A stretch of DNA of 64,000 nucleotides from Acetobacter conturbans (lineage in GTDB: Bacteria > Pseudomonadota > Alphaproteobacteria > Acetobacterales > Acetobacteraceae): assembly GCF_011516755.1 (NCBI RefSeq), contig NZ_WOSY01000011.1:1-64000 (forward strand), in the 5' to 3' direction. The translations under genes were made by a program, and so were the position numbers. The notes beneath the pieces were generated by a model, which did no database searches, had not been told where the DNA came from, and worked only from the letters and a program-made list of their open reading frames with translations. This document shows, piece by piece, positions 1 through 7,466 of this stretch (its first letter is position 1; every line of letters begins with the position of its first letter).

Positions 1-162
1 AGCGTCAGGCGCCGCAACCGGGGCAGAAGCAGGCGCCTCAGACGCAGCCGAACTACCCGAATCCTGCGCAAATACCGTCACAGGTGCCGCAGTGCTCAGT
101 AAAACCGCCAGTGACGGAATAGCCAGCGAGGAAAACGGGAGGCGGCGGAATAATCTGATCAT
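1..162 (-). CDS. Probable ExbB N-terminus (partial)
   Basis: The frame opens with ATG at 162 and leaves the window at base 1, so only 54 residues are visible. They look like a signal peptide: a basic start MIRLFRRL, a hydrophobic core to about residue 30, and an Ala-rich region ending FAQ. An Ala/Ser/Pro-rich linker follows. The gene lies 58 bases downstream of tonB on the same strand. In many alphaproteobacteria tonB is followed by exbB, and ExbB proteins of this group often carry a cleaved signal and an Ala-rich periplasmic extension. The conserved TolQ/ExbB membrane domain is outside the window, so the name rests on context. It could be another exported protein. Confidence 0.6.
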   Translation of the reverse strand, partial: MIRLFRRLPFSSLAIPSLAVLLSTAAPVTVFAQDSGSSAASEAPASAPVAAPDA

Positions 163-220
163 CGTATCGGTTTCCTCATAGGGCAGGAGAAGTCGCAACA
201 ACGCCTTCCCCTCAATGGCT

Positions 221-877
221 TCAGTTATCGCTCAGAGTAAACGTAATATGGTACGTGTGGTGAAATTCCTTGACCGGCACACCATTTGCCGTCGCGGGCG
301 CATACCGGGCCTTGCGGACATATTGCAGCGCCGCCTCGGCGAAATCCTGACCGCCGCGAACACTCATCACTGAACAATTACTGGTCTCGCCGTTGGTCTC
401 CACGTCACACACAACCGTCACGCTGCCTTCCCGGCCTTCATCCTGCGCTTCGTCCGGATAGTTCAGCGTTACGCGGTTGAGAGGCGTGGAACCGGCGAGA
501 TGATCGGGCACCGGCGGACCCGGCGGCGCTTCCTGTCTGAGCGTTATCTTCGGAGGCGGCAGCGGCTTTGGCGGCGGCGTGTGCGTCACATGACGGATCA
601 CCGGCTTCGGCGGTGGTGGCCGCTTGATTTTGGGCGGTGGAATGTACGGCGGTGGCGGCGACGTAATCTGCGGCGGCGGTGGTGGTGGCGGAGGTGGCGG
701 AGGTGGTTTGACCGGGTGAATGATTTCCGCCTTGAGGGGAGGACGGACGACAGGCACGGACACCTTGTCCACCCAGGTCACATAGATCACCCCGAAAACC
801 ACGGAGACAAAGGCAACACCCCCGACCCCGATCAGCTTTTGCGTCGGGTCGCGTCGTTGTTGCGCATACTCCAGCAT
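221..877 (-). CDS. tonB: Energy transducer TonB
   Basis: 218 residues. TonB links the inner-membrane ExbBD motor to outer-membrane receptors. The chain has a short cytoplasmic start, one membrane segment (about residues 16-36) and a periplasmic rod rich in Pro and basic residues, including an uninterrupted run of 12 prolines at about 58-69. The C-terminal TonB domain (about 130-218) shows LNYPDEAQDEGREGSV and the RYAPATANGVPV region. A strong ribosome site (GAGGAGG) lies seven bases before ATG at 877. The next gene downstream is a probable exbB, which suggests a tonB-exbB-exbD operon. A TonB-dependent receptor at 41.9 kb is a likely client. The extra-long proline run is the only odd feature; identification is secure. 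Confidence 0.93.
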   Translation of the reverse strand: MLEYAQQRRDPTQKLIGVGGVAFVSVVFGVIYVTWVDKVSVPVVRPPLKAEIIHPVKPPPPPPPPPPPPQITSPPPPYIPPPKIKRPPPPKPVIRHVTHTPPPKPLPPPKITLRQEAPPGPPVPDHLAGSTPLNRVTLNYPDEAQDEGREGSVTVVCDVETNGETSNCSVMSVRGGQDFAEAALQYVRKARYAPATANGVPVKEFHHTYHITFTLSDN

Positions 878-1434
878 ACAGGAAACCTCCTCAGATTCGC
901 TTACCGGACAACAGAGCCTTGAAACGGAATCCGGATGCGGACCCGCCTGAAGAAATGATCACACCATCACCACCACACGCCATCCAGCCCCGTTCCGGGT
1001 CATGCTACCGCGCTGCGTAATTGGGCAATCGACGAGAAAAGATGTCAAGCCGCCCCACCCTGCCGTGATGAGTCGATTTTCTCGCAATCTCCTCATATTA
1101 CGCGCGATTTTTCATGGCAACCGGCGCCGGCAAACCCCATTCAGTTGCAGATGACCGCTATAAACACGATTGCAACGCATTCGCTGCAAGACGGGCTGAA
1201 GCGCCTCAATTCATCCCGACAGGAGGATGACAAAGCTGCACGAAATATTACTGTGTATGCTTTTGCGTTACGTGCGTGAAGACCCGCCAGAAGCGACTTT
1301 CGGCGTGGCTGGTAGCCACTTTCCCCACCAGATCAACCGCGCACATTATATATTCATTAAAAGAATATATCTTATTCGAATCACGTTATCTCTAATCTCC
1401 GGGCCTCAAGATGACCGAAGACCAGAGAGCAGGA
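878..1434. other. Intergenic region tonB/prfB
   Basis: 557 bases without a supportable gene. It holds the tonB ribosome site next to 877 and presumably the tonB promoter, which I cannot place. It turns strongly AT-rich at about 1341-1382, where a perfect inverted repeat occurs (listed separately). A short plus-strand frame from 1227 has a good AGGAGG upstream, but it runs antisense into prfB and its product looks random. Confidence 0.5.
1348..1370. repeat. AT-rich perfect inverted repeat
   Basis: Two perfect 8-base arms, ATATATTC and GAATATAT, flank a 7-base spacer inside an AT-rich block. It lies about 70 bases past the prfB stop and about 470 bases upstream of tonB. There is no GC stem or T-tract, so it does not look like an intrinsic terminator. 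A protein-binding operator or promoter element is more plausible, with a TATAAT on the minus strand at 1350-1345. This is inference from symmetry only. Confidence 0.4.
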
Positions 1435-2566
1435 TCACTGCGCCGAAGCGCTTGCTTCCGAACGTGTCGCGCCAACGCGCGCTGCCAGAGACGCGGCCAT
1501 GAAGTCGTCCAGATCACCGTCAAGCACGGCGTCCGGATTACCTTTTTCCACGCTCGTCCGCAGATCCTTGACCATCTGATACGGCGCAAGGACGTAAGAG
1601 CGGATCTGGTGACCCCACCCGATATCGGTTTTAGCTGCTTCCGTCTGGGCAGCAGCAGCCTCACGCCTCTGCAATTCCGCCTCATACATCCGGGCCCGTA
1701 GCATCCCCATGGCCGTTGCACGGTTGCGGTGCTGCGAACGGTCCGTCTGGCACGCGACAACGATGCCGGTCGGCACATGGGTGATACGGATCGCAGACTC
1801 GGTCTTGTTGACGTGCTGGCCGCCCGCGCCGGAAGCCCGGAACGTATCGACCCGCAAATCAGCCTCGTTGATCTCGATCTCGATCGTATCGTCCACCACC
1901 GGGAAGACCCAGACGGACGCAAACGATGTCTGCCGACGCGCCGCCGCATCGAAAGGCGAAATCCGCACCAGCCGGTGAACGCCTGCTTCCGTCTTCAGCC
2001 AGCCGTAAGCGTTCGGGCCTGTAATCTGAAGCGTCGCCGATTTGATGCCGGCCTGCTCGCCTTCGGAACTTTCGATCATCGTGATTTTGTAATCGTGCGC
2101 CTCGGCCCAGCGGCTGTACATCCGCAGCAGCATCTCGGCCCAGTCCTGGGCTTCCGTGCCACCCGCACCCGCATTGACTTCAAGATAGCAGTCATTGGAA
2201 TCCGCCTCGCCGGACAGGAGGCTTTCCGTCTCCCGGCGCTTGGTCTCGTCAGCCAGCCGATGCAGCGTCCGCATGGCGTCGGCGACCATAGCGGCGTCGC
2301 CTTCCTCCTCGGCCATCGCAATGAGTTCGAGCGTGTCCTCGACCTCAGTCTCGATCGTCTGCACACCCTCGATCTGGTTGGCCAGCAGCGTACGCTCGCG
2401 CATCATTTTCTGCGCGGCCGCGGCATCGTTCCAGAGGTCCGGGTCTTCGGCCCGGTTGTTCAGTTCGGCAAGTCTGCCCTGTGCGACATCCCAGTCAAAG
2501 ATGCCTCCTCAGCAGTGCGACCGACTGCTTGATCTGCTCGTTGAGCGCTTCCGTCTCGGCGGACAT
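1435..2566 (-). CDS. prfB: Peptide chain release factor 2 (programmed frameshift)
   Basis: RF2 reads UAA and UGA stop codons and triggers peptide release. The zero frame starts at ATG 2566 and stops after 23 codons at an in-frame TGA (2497-2495). Shifting +1 there continues for 353 codons to 1435, giving 376 residues, normal for RF2. The joined coding path is 2566-2498 plus 2496-1435. In the joined protein the SPF stop-recognition tripeptide is at about 203-205 and the GGQ hydrolysis motif at about 248-250, matching family positions. An internal ATG at 2406 would give only 323 residues and lose the conserved start. Expression is autoregulated: low RF2 slows termination at TGA and favours the shift. 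The minus-strand gene upstream is mrcA. Confidence 0.96.
2494..2509 (-). promoter_or_regulatory. RF2 +1 programmed frameshift signal
   Basis: On the minus strand the mRNA reads AGGAGG CAT CTT TGA C. The internal Shine-Dalgarno-like AGGAGG sits three bases before the slippery CTT, and the in-frame TGA is followed by C. This is the arrangement known for bacterial RF2 autoregulation. Residues encoded on both sides match RF2 only if the frame shifts by +1 here, so the stop is not a mutation. Confidence 0.95.
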
Positions 2567-2731
2567 GAAGACCGTGACTCCGTTTTGTGTGGTTGGTTCA
2601 ACGGGGCTGAATACAGGCAGGCGTCAAGGATGTCATCCCTTCCCTCACCCGCGAAAAAATGATTTCCACGATAAACCCTTACTAATCTTCCTGATCGATC
2701 ATCCCGTCATCCAAATGACCGGAGTGATGCA

Positions 2732-3113
2732 ATGCTAGGCTCTTTCAGGATAGGACGAAAATTTTGCCCGGATACTCAAAGGGCGACGATTCTCGTTGGG
2801 ATCAGCCGGAAACACGACGAGACCGTCTCGTATGAGCAGTTTTTCGGCACGGTGATCAAAGTCGACCGGCAGGCTGGAGTGACTGTGCTACTCAAAGGGC
2901 AACAGTCGGGCGAAACCTTCACCCTGCTGCCCGTTCTTGAGCAAATTCACCCGGCTTCTTCCCGGCATCTATCGTCTGAAAGAAACCGGGGAAACCGTCG
3001 ATAACCCGGACCACCTCTCGACAGGGATGTCAGCGCACCAGCGACGTAACGAGAGCACCCATCGGCACAGTCAGTACAATCCACCCATACCGATGTCGCC
3101 AGCTGGTGGCTGA
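2732..3113 (+). pseudogene. Small unknown gene, broken by a one-base frameshift
   Basis: The first frame (ATG 2732, stop 3002-3004) encodes a compact beta-rich stretch: ILVGISRKHDE, then YEQFFGTVIKVDRQAG, then a GETFTLLP segment. Its last 15 or so codons look random. The +1 frame, entered near 2962, instead continues with PGIYRLKETGETVDNPD and runs to a TGA at 3111-3113. Joined, the two pieces read like one small globular protein with a final YRL..TGE.V..PD signature. I recall this style from small uncharacterised alphaproteobacterial proteins but cannot name the family. A single extra base in a T/C-rich run would explain the break. It lies on the opposite strand between mrcA and prfB and overlaps the mrcA 3' end. 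Alternatives are a sequencing error or a chance frame. Confidence 0.5.
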
Positions 3114-5992
3114 CTGGGAGCGGATGCCGCCGGTGCGGCCGAACCATTGCCGGAAGGTGCCGGACTGCTACCGCCACTTCCCCCTTCCGAAGACATGTCC
3201 GTCTCGGAAGCGGGTAGATTTTCAGCCCCCGTATCCGTCGCCGTCAGCTCGCCAGTGCCGGGGCTGCCTGCTGCATAGCTGGAGCTCTGTCCGGGGATCT
3301 GGTCGGGCTTGAAGGCATCAACCGTCACGCCGCGCCCGGTATCATAGCGCACAAGGGTAACGCCGTCGGGCACGCGGAAATCCAGCTTCGGACGATCCGC
3401 GAGCACCGCTTTCATGATGCGGTTCCAGATCGGCCCGGCAATCGCCCCACCCGTCTCGTTCTTGCCGATCGACTGCGGCTGATCGAAGCCAATCCACACA
3501 ATCGTCACCAGATCGGCCGAATATCCGGCAAACCACGCATCGTTGAAGTCCTGACTGGTGCCGGTCTTGCCCGCGATGGGGTGGTCGATATCCTTGCCCG
3601 CCAGCGTGCCGGTGCCGCGCTTGATGACGTCCGTCAGCATCGTGGTGATCTGGAAAGCGCTTTCGGGGCTGCTGACGCTCTGGCGTGCATCGACCAGCGC
3701 AGGCGTATCATTCTGCCCCGGAGCTGGCAGGGTCACCGCAGGAGGTGTCTGCCCGGGTGTCGCGGTCGTCGTCTGCGCCGCCGGACCTTCTGCTCCGCCA
3801 GAATCAGCACCCGGGAAAATGGCGCTGGGGCTGGCAGCGTCGGAAGCGGTCTTCGTCGGATCGGCCGCTGGCACCTCCGAAGAGAGCACGAGCCCCTCCG
3901 GACGCCACAGGATATGACCGTTGCGGTCCTGCACATCGTCGATCAGGGTCGGCGTGATCTTGCGTCCGCCGTTGGCGATGGTGGCATAAGCCCCCGCCTG
4001 ACGCAGGACGGTCGTCTCGACAGCGCCAAGTGCTGCCGGAAGCACATGCGGCATGTTCTGCACGAGGCCGATGTCTTCAGCCACCTTCGCCACACTCTTG
4101 ATGCCTATATGGGCCGCGAGCCGGATGGTCACGAGATTGCGGGATTCCCGCAGCGCGTCGTGCAGCGTGGTCGCGCCCCAGAAATCCTTTTCATAGTTGC
4201 TCGGATGCCAACTGCCGTAGGAGACAGCGGAATCGTCGAACTTCTGGGACGGCGAAATGCCCTGTTCCATCGCCGTGAGATAGACGAACGGCTTGAAGGA
4301 AGAACCCGGCTGACGCATCGCCTGCGTGGCGCGATTGAACTGCGAGGCTTCGAACGCCCAGCCACCCGTCATGGCGAGGACGCGGCCAGTGTGAGCATCC
4401 ATCGTCACGGCGGCCCCCTCGATCCGGGGGATCTGGCGAATGGCGACATGGCCTCCTTCCGCCAGAGGCTCGACCATCACCAGATCGCCAGCGCGGGAGG
4501 CGCGATACACCTGCATCCATCCGAGGTCTTTGGAGAGCAGAGTCGCCCGATGCGCTGTGCCATTCTCAAGCCAGCCGACACTGCCATTTCCGGAATCGAG
4601 CATGACGGCCAGACGCCACCGATCCAGCATGCCCGCCGGATGCGGTGCTGCGGCCAGAGCCGGGCGCCAGACCGTTTCGTCCTGCGCCGTGCTGCGTGTG
4701 ACGCTGTCGAGATGCCCGATCGCGCCACGCCAGCCACCGTGAGAGCGATCATATGTCATCAGCCCCTCACGCAGGGCTGCGGTCACCACGGACTGCATGG
4801 ACGGATCGAGGCTGGTGTGCACGTCGAGGCCGCCCTGCATCGTCTGCTGGACGCCGTATTTCTCGATCAGTTCGCGCCGCACTTCCTCACTGAACCATTC
4901 CGACCCCGCGGCAGGCCCCGGACGGCGGAAGCTTTTCGCTGACAGAGTTTCCTGCCGGGCCGCCTCAGCCGCCTGCGGGTCCAGCCAGCCGAGCTCCTGC
5001 ATCCGGTCCAGAATCCAGTTGCGACGCCCGCGCGCGGCCTCCGGATAACGATAGGGATTGTAGTTGGTGGGCGATTTTGGAAGGGCCGCGAGAAAAGCAG
5101 CTTCGGAATCGTCAAGCTGATCGAGCGGTTTGTTGAAATAGGCCTGTGACGCCGCGCCGATGCCGTAAGCGCCACTGCCGAGATAGATTTCGTTCAGATA
5201 GATTTCGAGAATCTGCTGTTTCGACAGCACCTGCTCCACGCGCAGGGCGAGGAGCGCCTCCTTGGCCTTACGCTCCATCGACAGGGCATTTGACCCCAGC
5301 AGCATGATACGGGCGACCTGCTGCGTGATGGTCGAGGCCCCGAGCGGACGTCGTCCCTTGCCACGCATCAGATCGGTCAGGCCCGCACGCATGATGGCGA
5401 CCGGGTCGATGCCCTTGTGGGTCCAGAATTTCTGATCTTCGGCGGCGAGAAAGGCGTTCTTTACCCGATCCGGAATGGCGGAATACGGCACGAAAACCCG
5501 TCGCTCCGCCGCCAGTTCCGCCATCAGCCTGTCATCGCCCGAATAGAGGCGACTCATCACCGGCGGCTGGTAGGACTGCAATCCCTGCACTGTCGGCAGA
5601 TCGGACACGAGACCGGCATATTGATACCAGACGAGAATGCCTGCCATGGCCGTGCCCAGCAGAACGATCGCCGTCGTGGTCCCCAGCAGCTTGCGCCACA
5701 TGCGGAAACGCGGCCTGCGTGGCGGGCCGCCCCAGCCTCCCGAAGGGCCACCGGAACCGTCATCCCCACCGAAGCCGCCACCGCCGCCGCCCTGACCACC
5801 ACCATCGAAGCGATCCGTGGAGGAGGCGCGCAGGCCGGTCCCGTCCCGATCCTCGGAAAAACCGGACATGGACAGGTGTACCGGACCACGCGCATTCGGA
5901 AAACCGATCTCCACCGGAGGCGTCATCGCGCAACCGGTCACTGCCGGTACCCATGCAACCGGAAACGGGGAAAACGGGCGGAATGTCATCAT
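3071..5992 (-). CDS. mrcA: Penicillin-binding protein 1A (class A, bifunctional)
   Basis: About 973 residues from ATG 5992; a GTG at 6007 and other ATGs at 5989 and 5869 are possible starts. It polymerises and cross-links peptidoglycan at the inner membrane. After a Gly-rich cytoplasmic tail (about 60-90) comes one membrane helix (about 103-123). The glycosyltransferase domain follows, with catalytic Glu in EDQKFWTHKGID (about 185) and STITQQVAR. The transpeptidase domain has SSFK (catalytic Ser about 564), SRN (about 617) and KTGTSQD (about 809). A low-complexity Ala/Pro/Thr/Ser insert (about 705-775) precedes the KTG region, and a Gly/Ser/Pro-rich tail ends the protein. prfB follows on the same strand, a common alphaproteobacterial order, with the small broken gene between them on the other strand. 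Confidence 0.95.
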   Translation of the reverse strand: MMTFRPFSPFPVAWVPAVTGCAMTPPVEIGFPNARGPVHLSMSGFSEDRDGTGLRASSTDRFDGGGQGGGGGGFGGDDGSGGPSGGWGGPPRRPRFRMWRKLLGTTTAIVLLGTAMAGILVWYQYAGLVSDLPTVQGLQSYQPPVMSRLYSGDDRLMAELAAERRVFVPYSAIPDRVKNAFLAAEDQKFWTHKGIDPVAIMRAGLTDLMRGKGRRPLGASTITQQVARIMLLGSNALSMERKAKEALLALRVEQVLSKQQILEIYLNEIYLGSGAYGIGAASQAYFNKPLDQLDDSEAAFLAALPKSPTNYNPYRYPEAARGRRNWILDRMQELGWLDPQAAEAARQETLSAKSFRRPGPAAGSEWFSEEVRRELIEKYGVQQTMQGGLDVHTSLDPSMQSVVTAALREGLMTYDRSHGGWRGAIGHLDSVTRSTAQDETVWRPALAAAPHPAGMLDRWRLAVMLDSGNGSVGWLENGTAHRATLLSKDLGWMQVYRASRAGDLVMVEPLAEGGHVAIRQIPRIEGAAVTMDAHTGRVLAMTGGWAFEASQFNRATQAMRQPGSSFKPFVYLTAMEQGISPSQKFDDSAVSYGSWHPSNYEKDFWGATTLHDALRESRNLVTIRLAAHIGIKSVAKVAEDIGLVQNMPHVLPAALGAVETTVLRQAGAYATIANGGRKITPTLIDDVQDRNGHILWRPEGLVLSSEVPAADPTKTASDAASPSAIFPGADSGGAEGPAAQTTTATPGQTPPAVTLPAPGQNDTPALVDARQSVSSPESAFQITTMLTDVIKRGTGTLAGKDIDHPIAGKTGTSQDFNDAWFAGYSADLVTIVWIGFDQPQSIGKNETGGAIAGPIWNRIMKAVLADRPKLDFRVPDGVTLVRYDTGRGVTVDAFKPDQIPGQSSSYAAGSPGTGELTATDTGAENLPASETDMSSEGGSGGSSPAPSGNGSAAPAASAPSQPPAGDIGMGGLY

Positions 5993-6136
5993 GCGGCTCT
6001 CTACCACCGTCGCGAGACGTCGTCGCCCCCGACGTCACAAGAAATCGACGGATCTATGGACGGACCTCGTGGCGGTTTTATGGTCAACGGGGAATAACGG
6101 TGCCGCCCCCTGTCCCGCCCACAGCGGAACCGGCTG

Positions 6137-6619
6137 TCAGTGGGTCAGGACGAGGCGTGTGGCTGCGTCTTTCACCCGGCTCGAAAGTGGTGAGGCAAGG
6201 CTGGAAAACCACGTTTCCAGCTGTCCTTCCCGGTTAATGAGATATTTGAAGAAATTCCACCGGGGGCGCGCGAAAAAACCGCCCTGTTTCGCCAGCCATG
6301 TGAACAGGGGTGTCGTCTCCGGTCCGCGAACATGGCATTTCGCAGCCATCGGGAAACTGACGCCATAATTACGTGCGCAGAAGGTCGAGATCTCGGAAGC
6401 GCTTCCGGGTTCCTGCTGGCCGAAATCGTTGGATGGCACGCCAAGCACGATGAGTTCGCGATCCATTTCGGACCACAGCGCCTGAAGCCCTTCATATTGC
6501 GGCGTGAAGCCACATTTTGATGCTGTATTGACGATCAGAAGCGGCTTGCCGCGCCATGCTCCCAGATCCAGGGTCCCGTCTGTCAGCCCCGGCAGACTGA
6601 AATCGTAGGCGCTGACCAT
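6137..6619 (-). CDS. Glutathione peroxidase family protein
   Basis: 160 residues, the usual length of bacterial non-selenium glutathione peroxidases (BtuE/Gpx type), which reduce hydrogen or lipid peroxides using thioredoxin or glutathione. Visible features are the peroxidatic Cys36 in NTASKCGFTPQY, the FGQQEPGS segment carrying the active-site Gln, and WNFFKYL with the Trp and Asn of the catalytic set. There is no signal peptide, so it is probably cytoplasmic. The start is ATG 6619. It is separated from mrcA by about 145 bases, and the region upstream to 6802 has no other gene, so it probably has its own promoter. Confidence 0.92.
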   Translation of the reverse strand: MVSAYDFSLPGLTDGTLDLGAWRGKPLLIVNTASKCGFTPQYEGLQALWSEMDRELIVLGVPSNDFGQQEPGSASEISTFCARNYGVSFPMAAKCHVRGPETTPLFTWLAKQGGFFARPRWNFFKYLINREGQLETWFSSLASPLSSRVKDAATRLVLTH

Positions 6620-6802
6620 CGCTGTCTCCTATGGCTGATCAAGTTCCCTCACCTGCCTTCGTCGAGACTGTTTGTCGAGAGGGCTTCCGTGGGATCGAGG
6701 AAGGAAGCCTCTTTCGCTTCCCCTTTGTAACGCTATGAAAAAGATTGTCGCACATGCGCAACCACCGAACTGCGCGAACATTCTTGCAGGAGAAGAAAAG
6801 AG

Positions 6803-6922
6803 ATGAAACAAGGGGTATTCCTGAAAGTGGAAGATCATGCTCCGGAACCGTTTTTCCGGCGTCCGCATCCGCAGCGATGCGCGACAGGAGCAGTCGGACG
6901 CGGCCAGAGATATGCCGTATGA
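6803..6922 (+). CDS. Possible 39-residue leader peptide
   Basis: ATG at 6803 is preceded by CAGGAG and a purine-rich stretch, a good ribosome site. The frame runs 39 codons and ends in TGA at 6920-6922, overlapping the ATG (6919) of the next gene in an ATGA junction, the usual geometry of translational coupling. The peptide is Pro/Arg-rich (RRPHPQR) and shows no signal or membrane segment. I do not recognise it. It may be a translated leader controlling the exported protein downstream, or a chance frame. Confidence 0.35.
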   Translation: MKQGVFLKVEDHAPEPFFRRPHPQRCATGAVGRGQRYAV

Positions 6923-7440
6923 GGAGTGCGACTTTGACCCGACCATTTCTGGCAGCGACCCTTGCAGTGACCGTGACCGGACTCGTCGTAGCAGCCGAAA
7001 ACAGTGCTCTCGCGGCTACGACTGCACCCGACACAAGCATCACGGACGGCGGCGACCAGATCGTGTTCAGGGTTTCGCAGGCCAATCTCGGACCGGGCTA
7101 CACTTGGGGAAATGGCGTTCTGCATTTCGGTGGCATTGATTACGCCATCCGTGTGGAAGGCGGCGGCGCTCCCGCCATCGGCTATTCCAGCGCCTGCGCT
7201 CAGGGCGTGGTGACCGGCCTGAGCAATCCCGATCAGCTCGACAGCACCTTCTGGGCCGTGAACACGGAAGCCACGGCGGGCAGCGGCAGGGGAGCCATGG
7301 CTCTGCAGAACAGCAAGGGTGTGGAACTGCATCTCAGCACGAAAAGCACCGGCGCGCGCCTCTCGGCCGCCGCGGAACGGCTGCGTTTCCGCATCATCGG
7401 CCCATCCCAGAAGACTTTCGCCAGCTCGAGATGCTCCTGA
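6919..7440 (+). CDS. Exported protein of unknown function
   Basis: About 173 residues from ATG 6919. TTG at 6934 is a serious alternative start because AGGAG lies seven bases before it and it gives a tidier signal peptide (MTRPFLAATLAVTVTGL ... ALA). The mature part begins near TTAPDT and looks like a compact beta-rich domain with GPGYTWGNGVLHFGG, DSTFWAVNTEATAG and GAMALQNSKGVELHL. This Gly-rich pattern resembles small secreted or lipid-associated alphaproteobacterial proteins, but I cannot assign a family. It is followed 26 bases later by lpxB, so the two may be co-transcribed, hinting at an envelope role. A short leader frame overlaps its start. Confidence 0.7.
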   Translation: MRSATLTRPFLAATLAVTVTGLVVAAENSALAATTAPDTSITDGGDQIVFRVSQANLGPGYTWGNGVLHFGGIDYAIRVEGGGAPAIGYSSACAQGVVTGLSNPDQLDSTFWAVNTEATAGSGRGAMALQNSKGVELHLSTKSTGARLSAAAERLRFRIIGPSQKTFASSRCS

Positions 7441-7466
7441 TATTTTCAGAATTCCCCATCTGACAG

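Noticed and set aside
1033..1084. Inverted repeat CGAGAAAA / TTTTCTCG
   Set aside because: The arms are only 8 bases with a 36-base loop; it can occur by chance.
1227..1502. Plus-strand frame with a good AGGAGG site
   Set aside because: It runs through the AT-rich palindrome into the antisense of prfB, and the product looks random.
3581..4942. A plus-strand open frame of 453 codons
   Set aside because: It is antisense to the transpeptidase part of mrcA.
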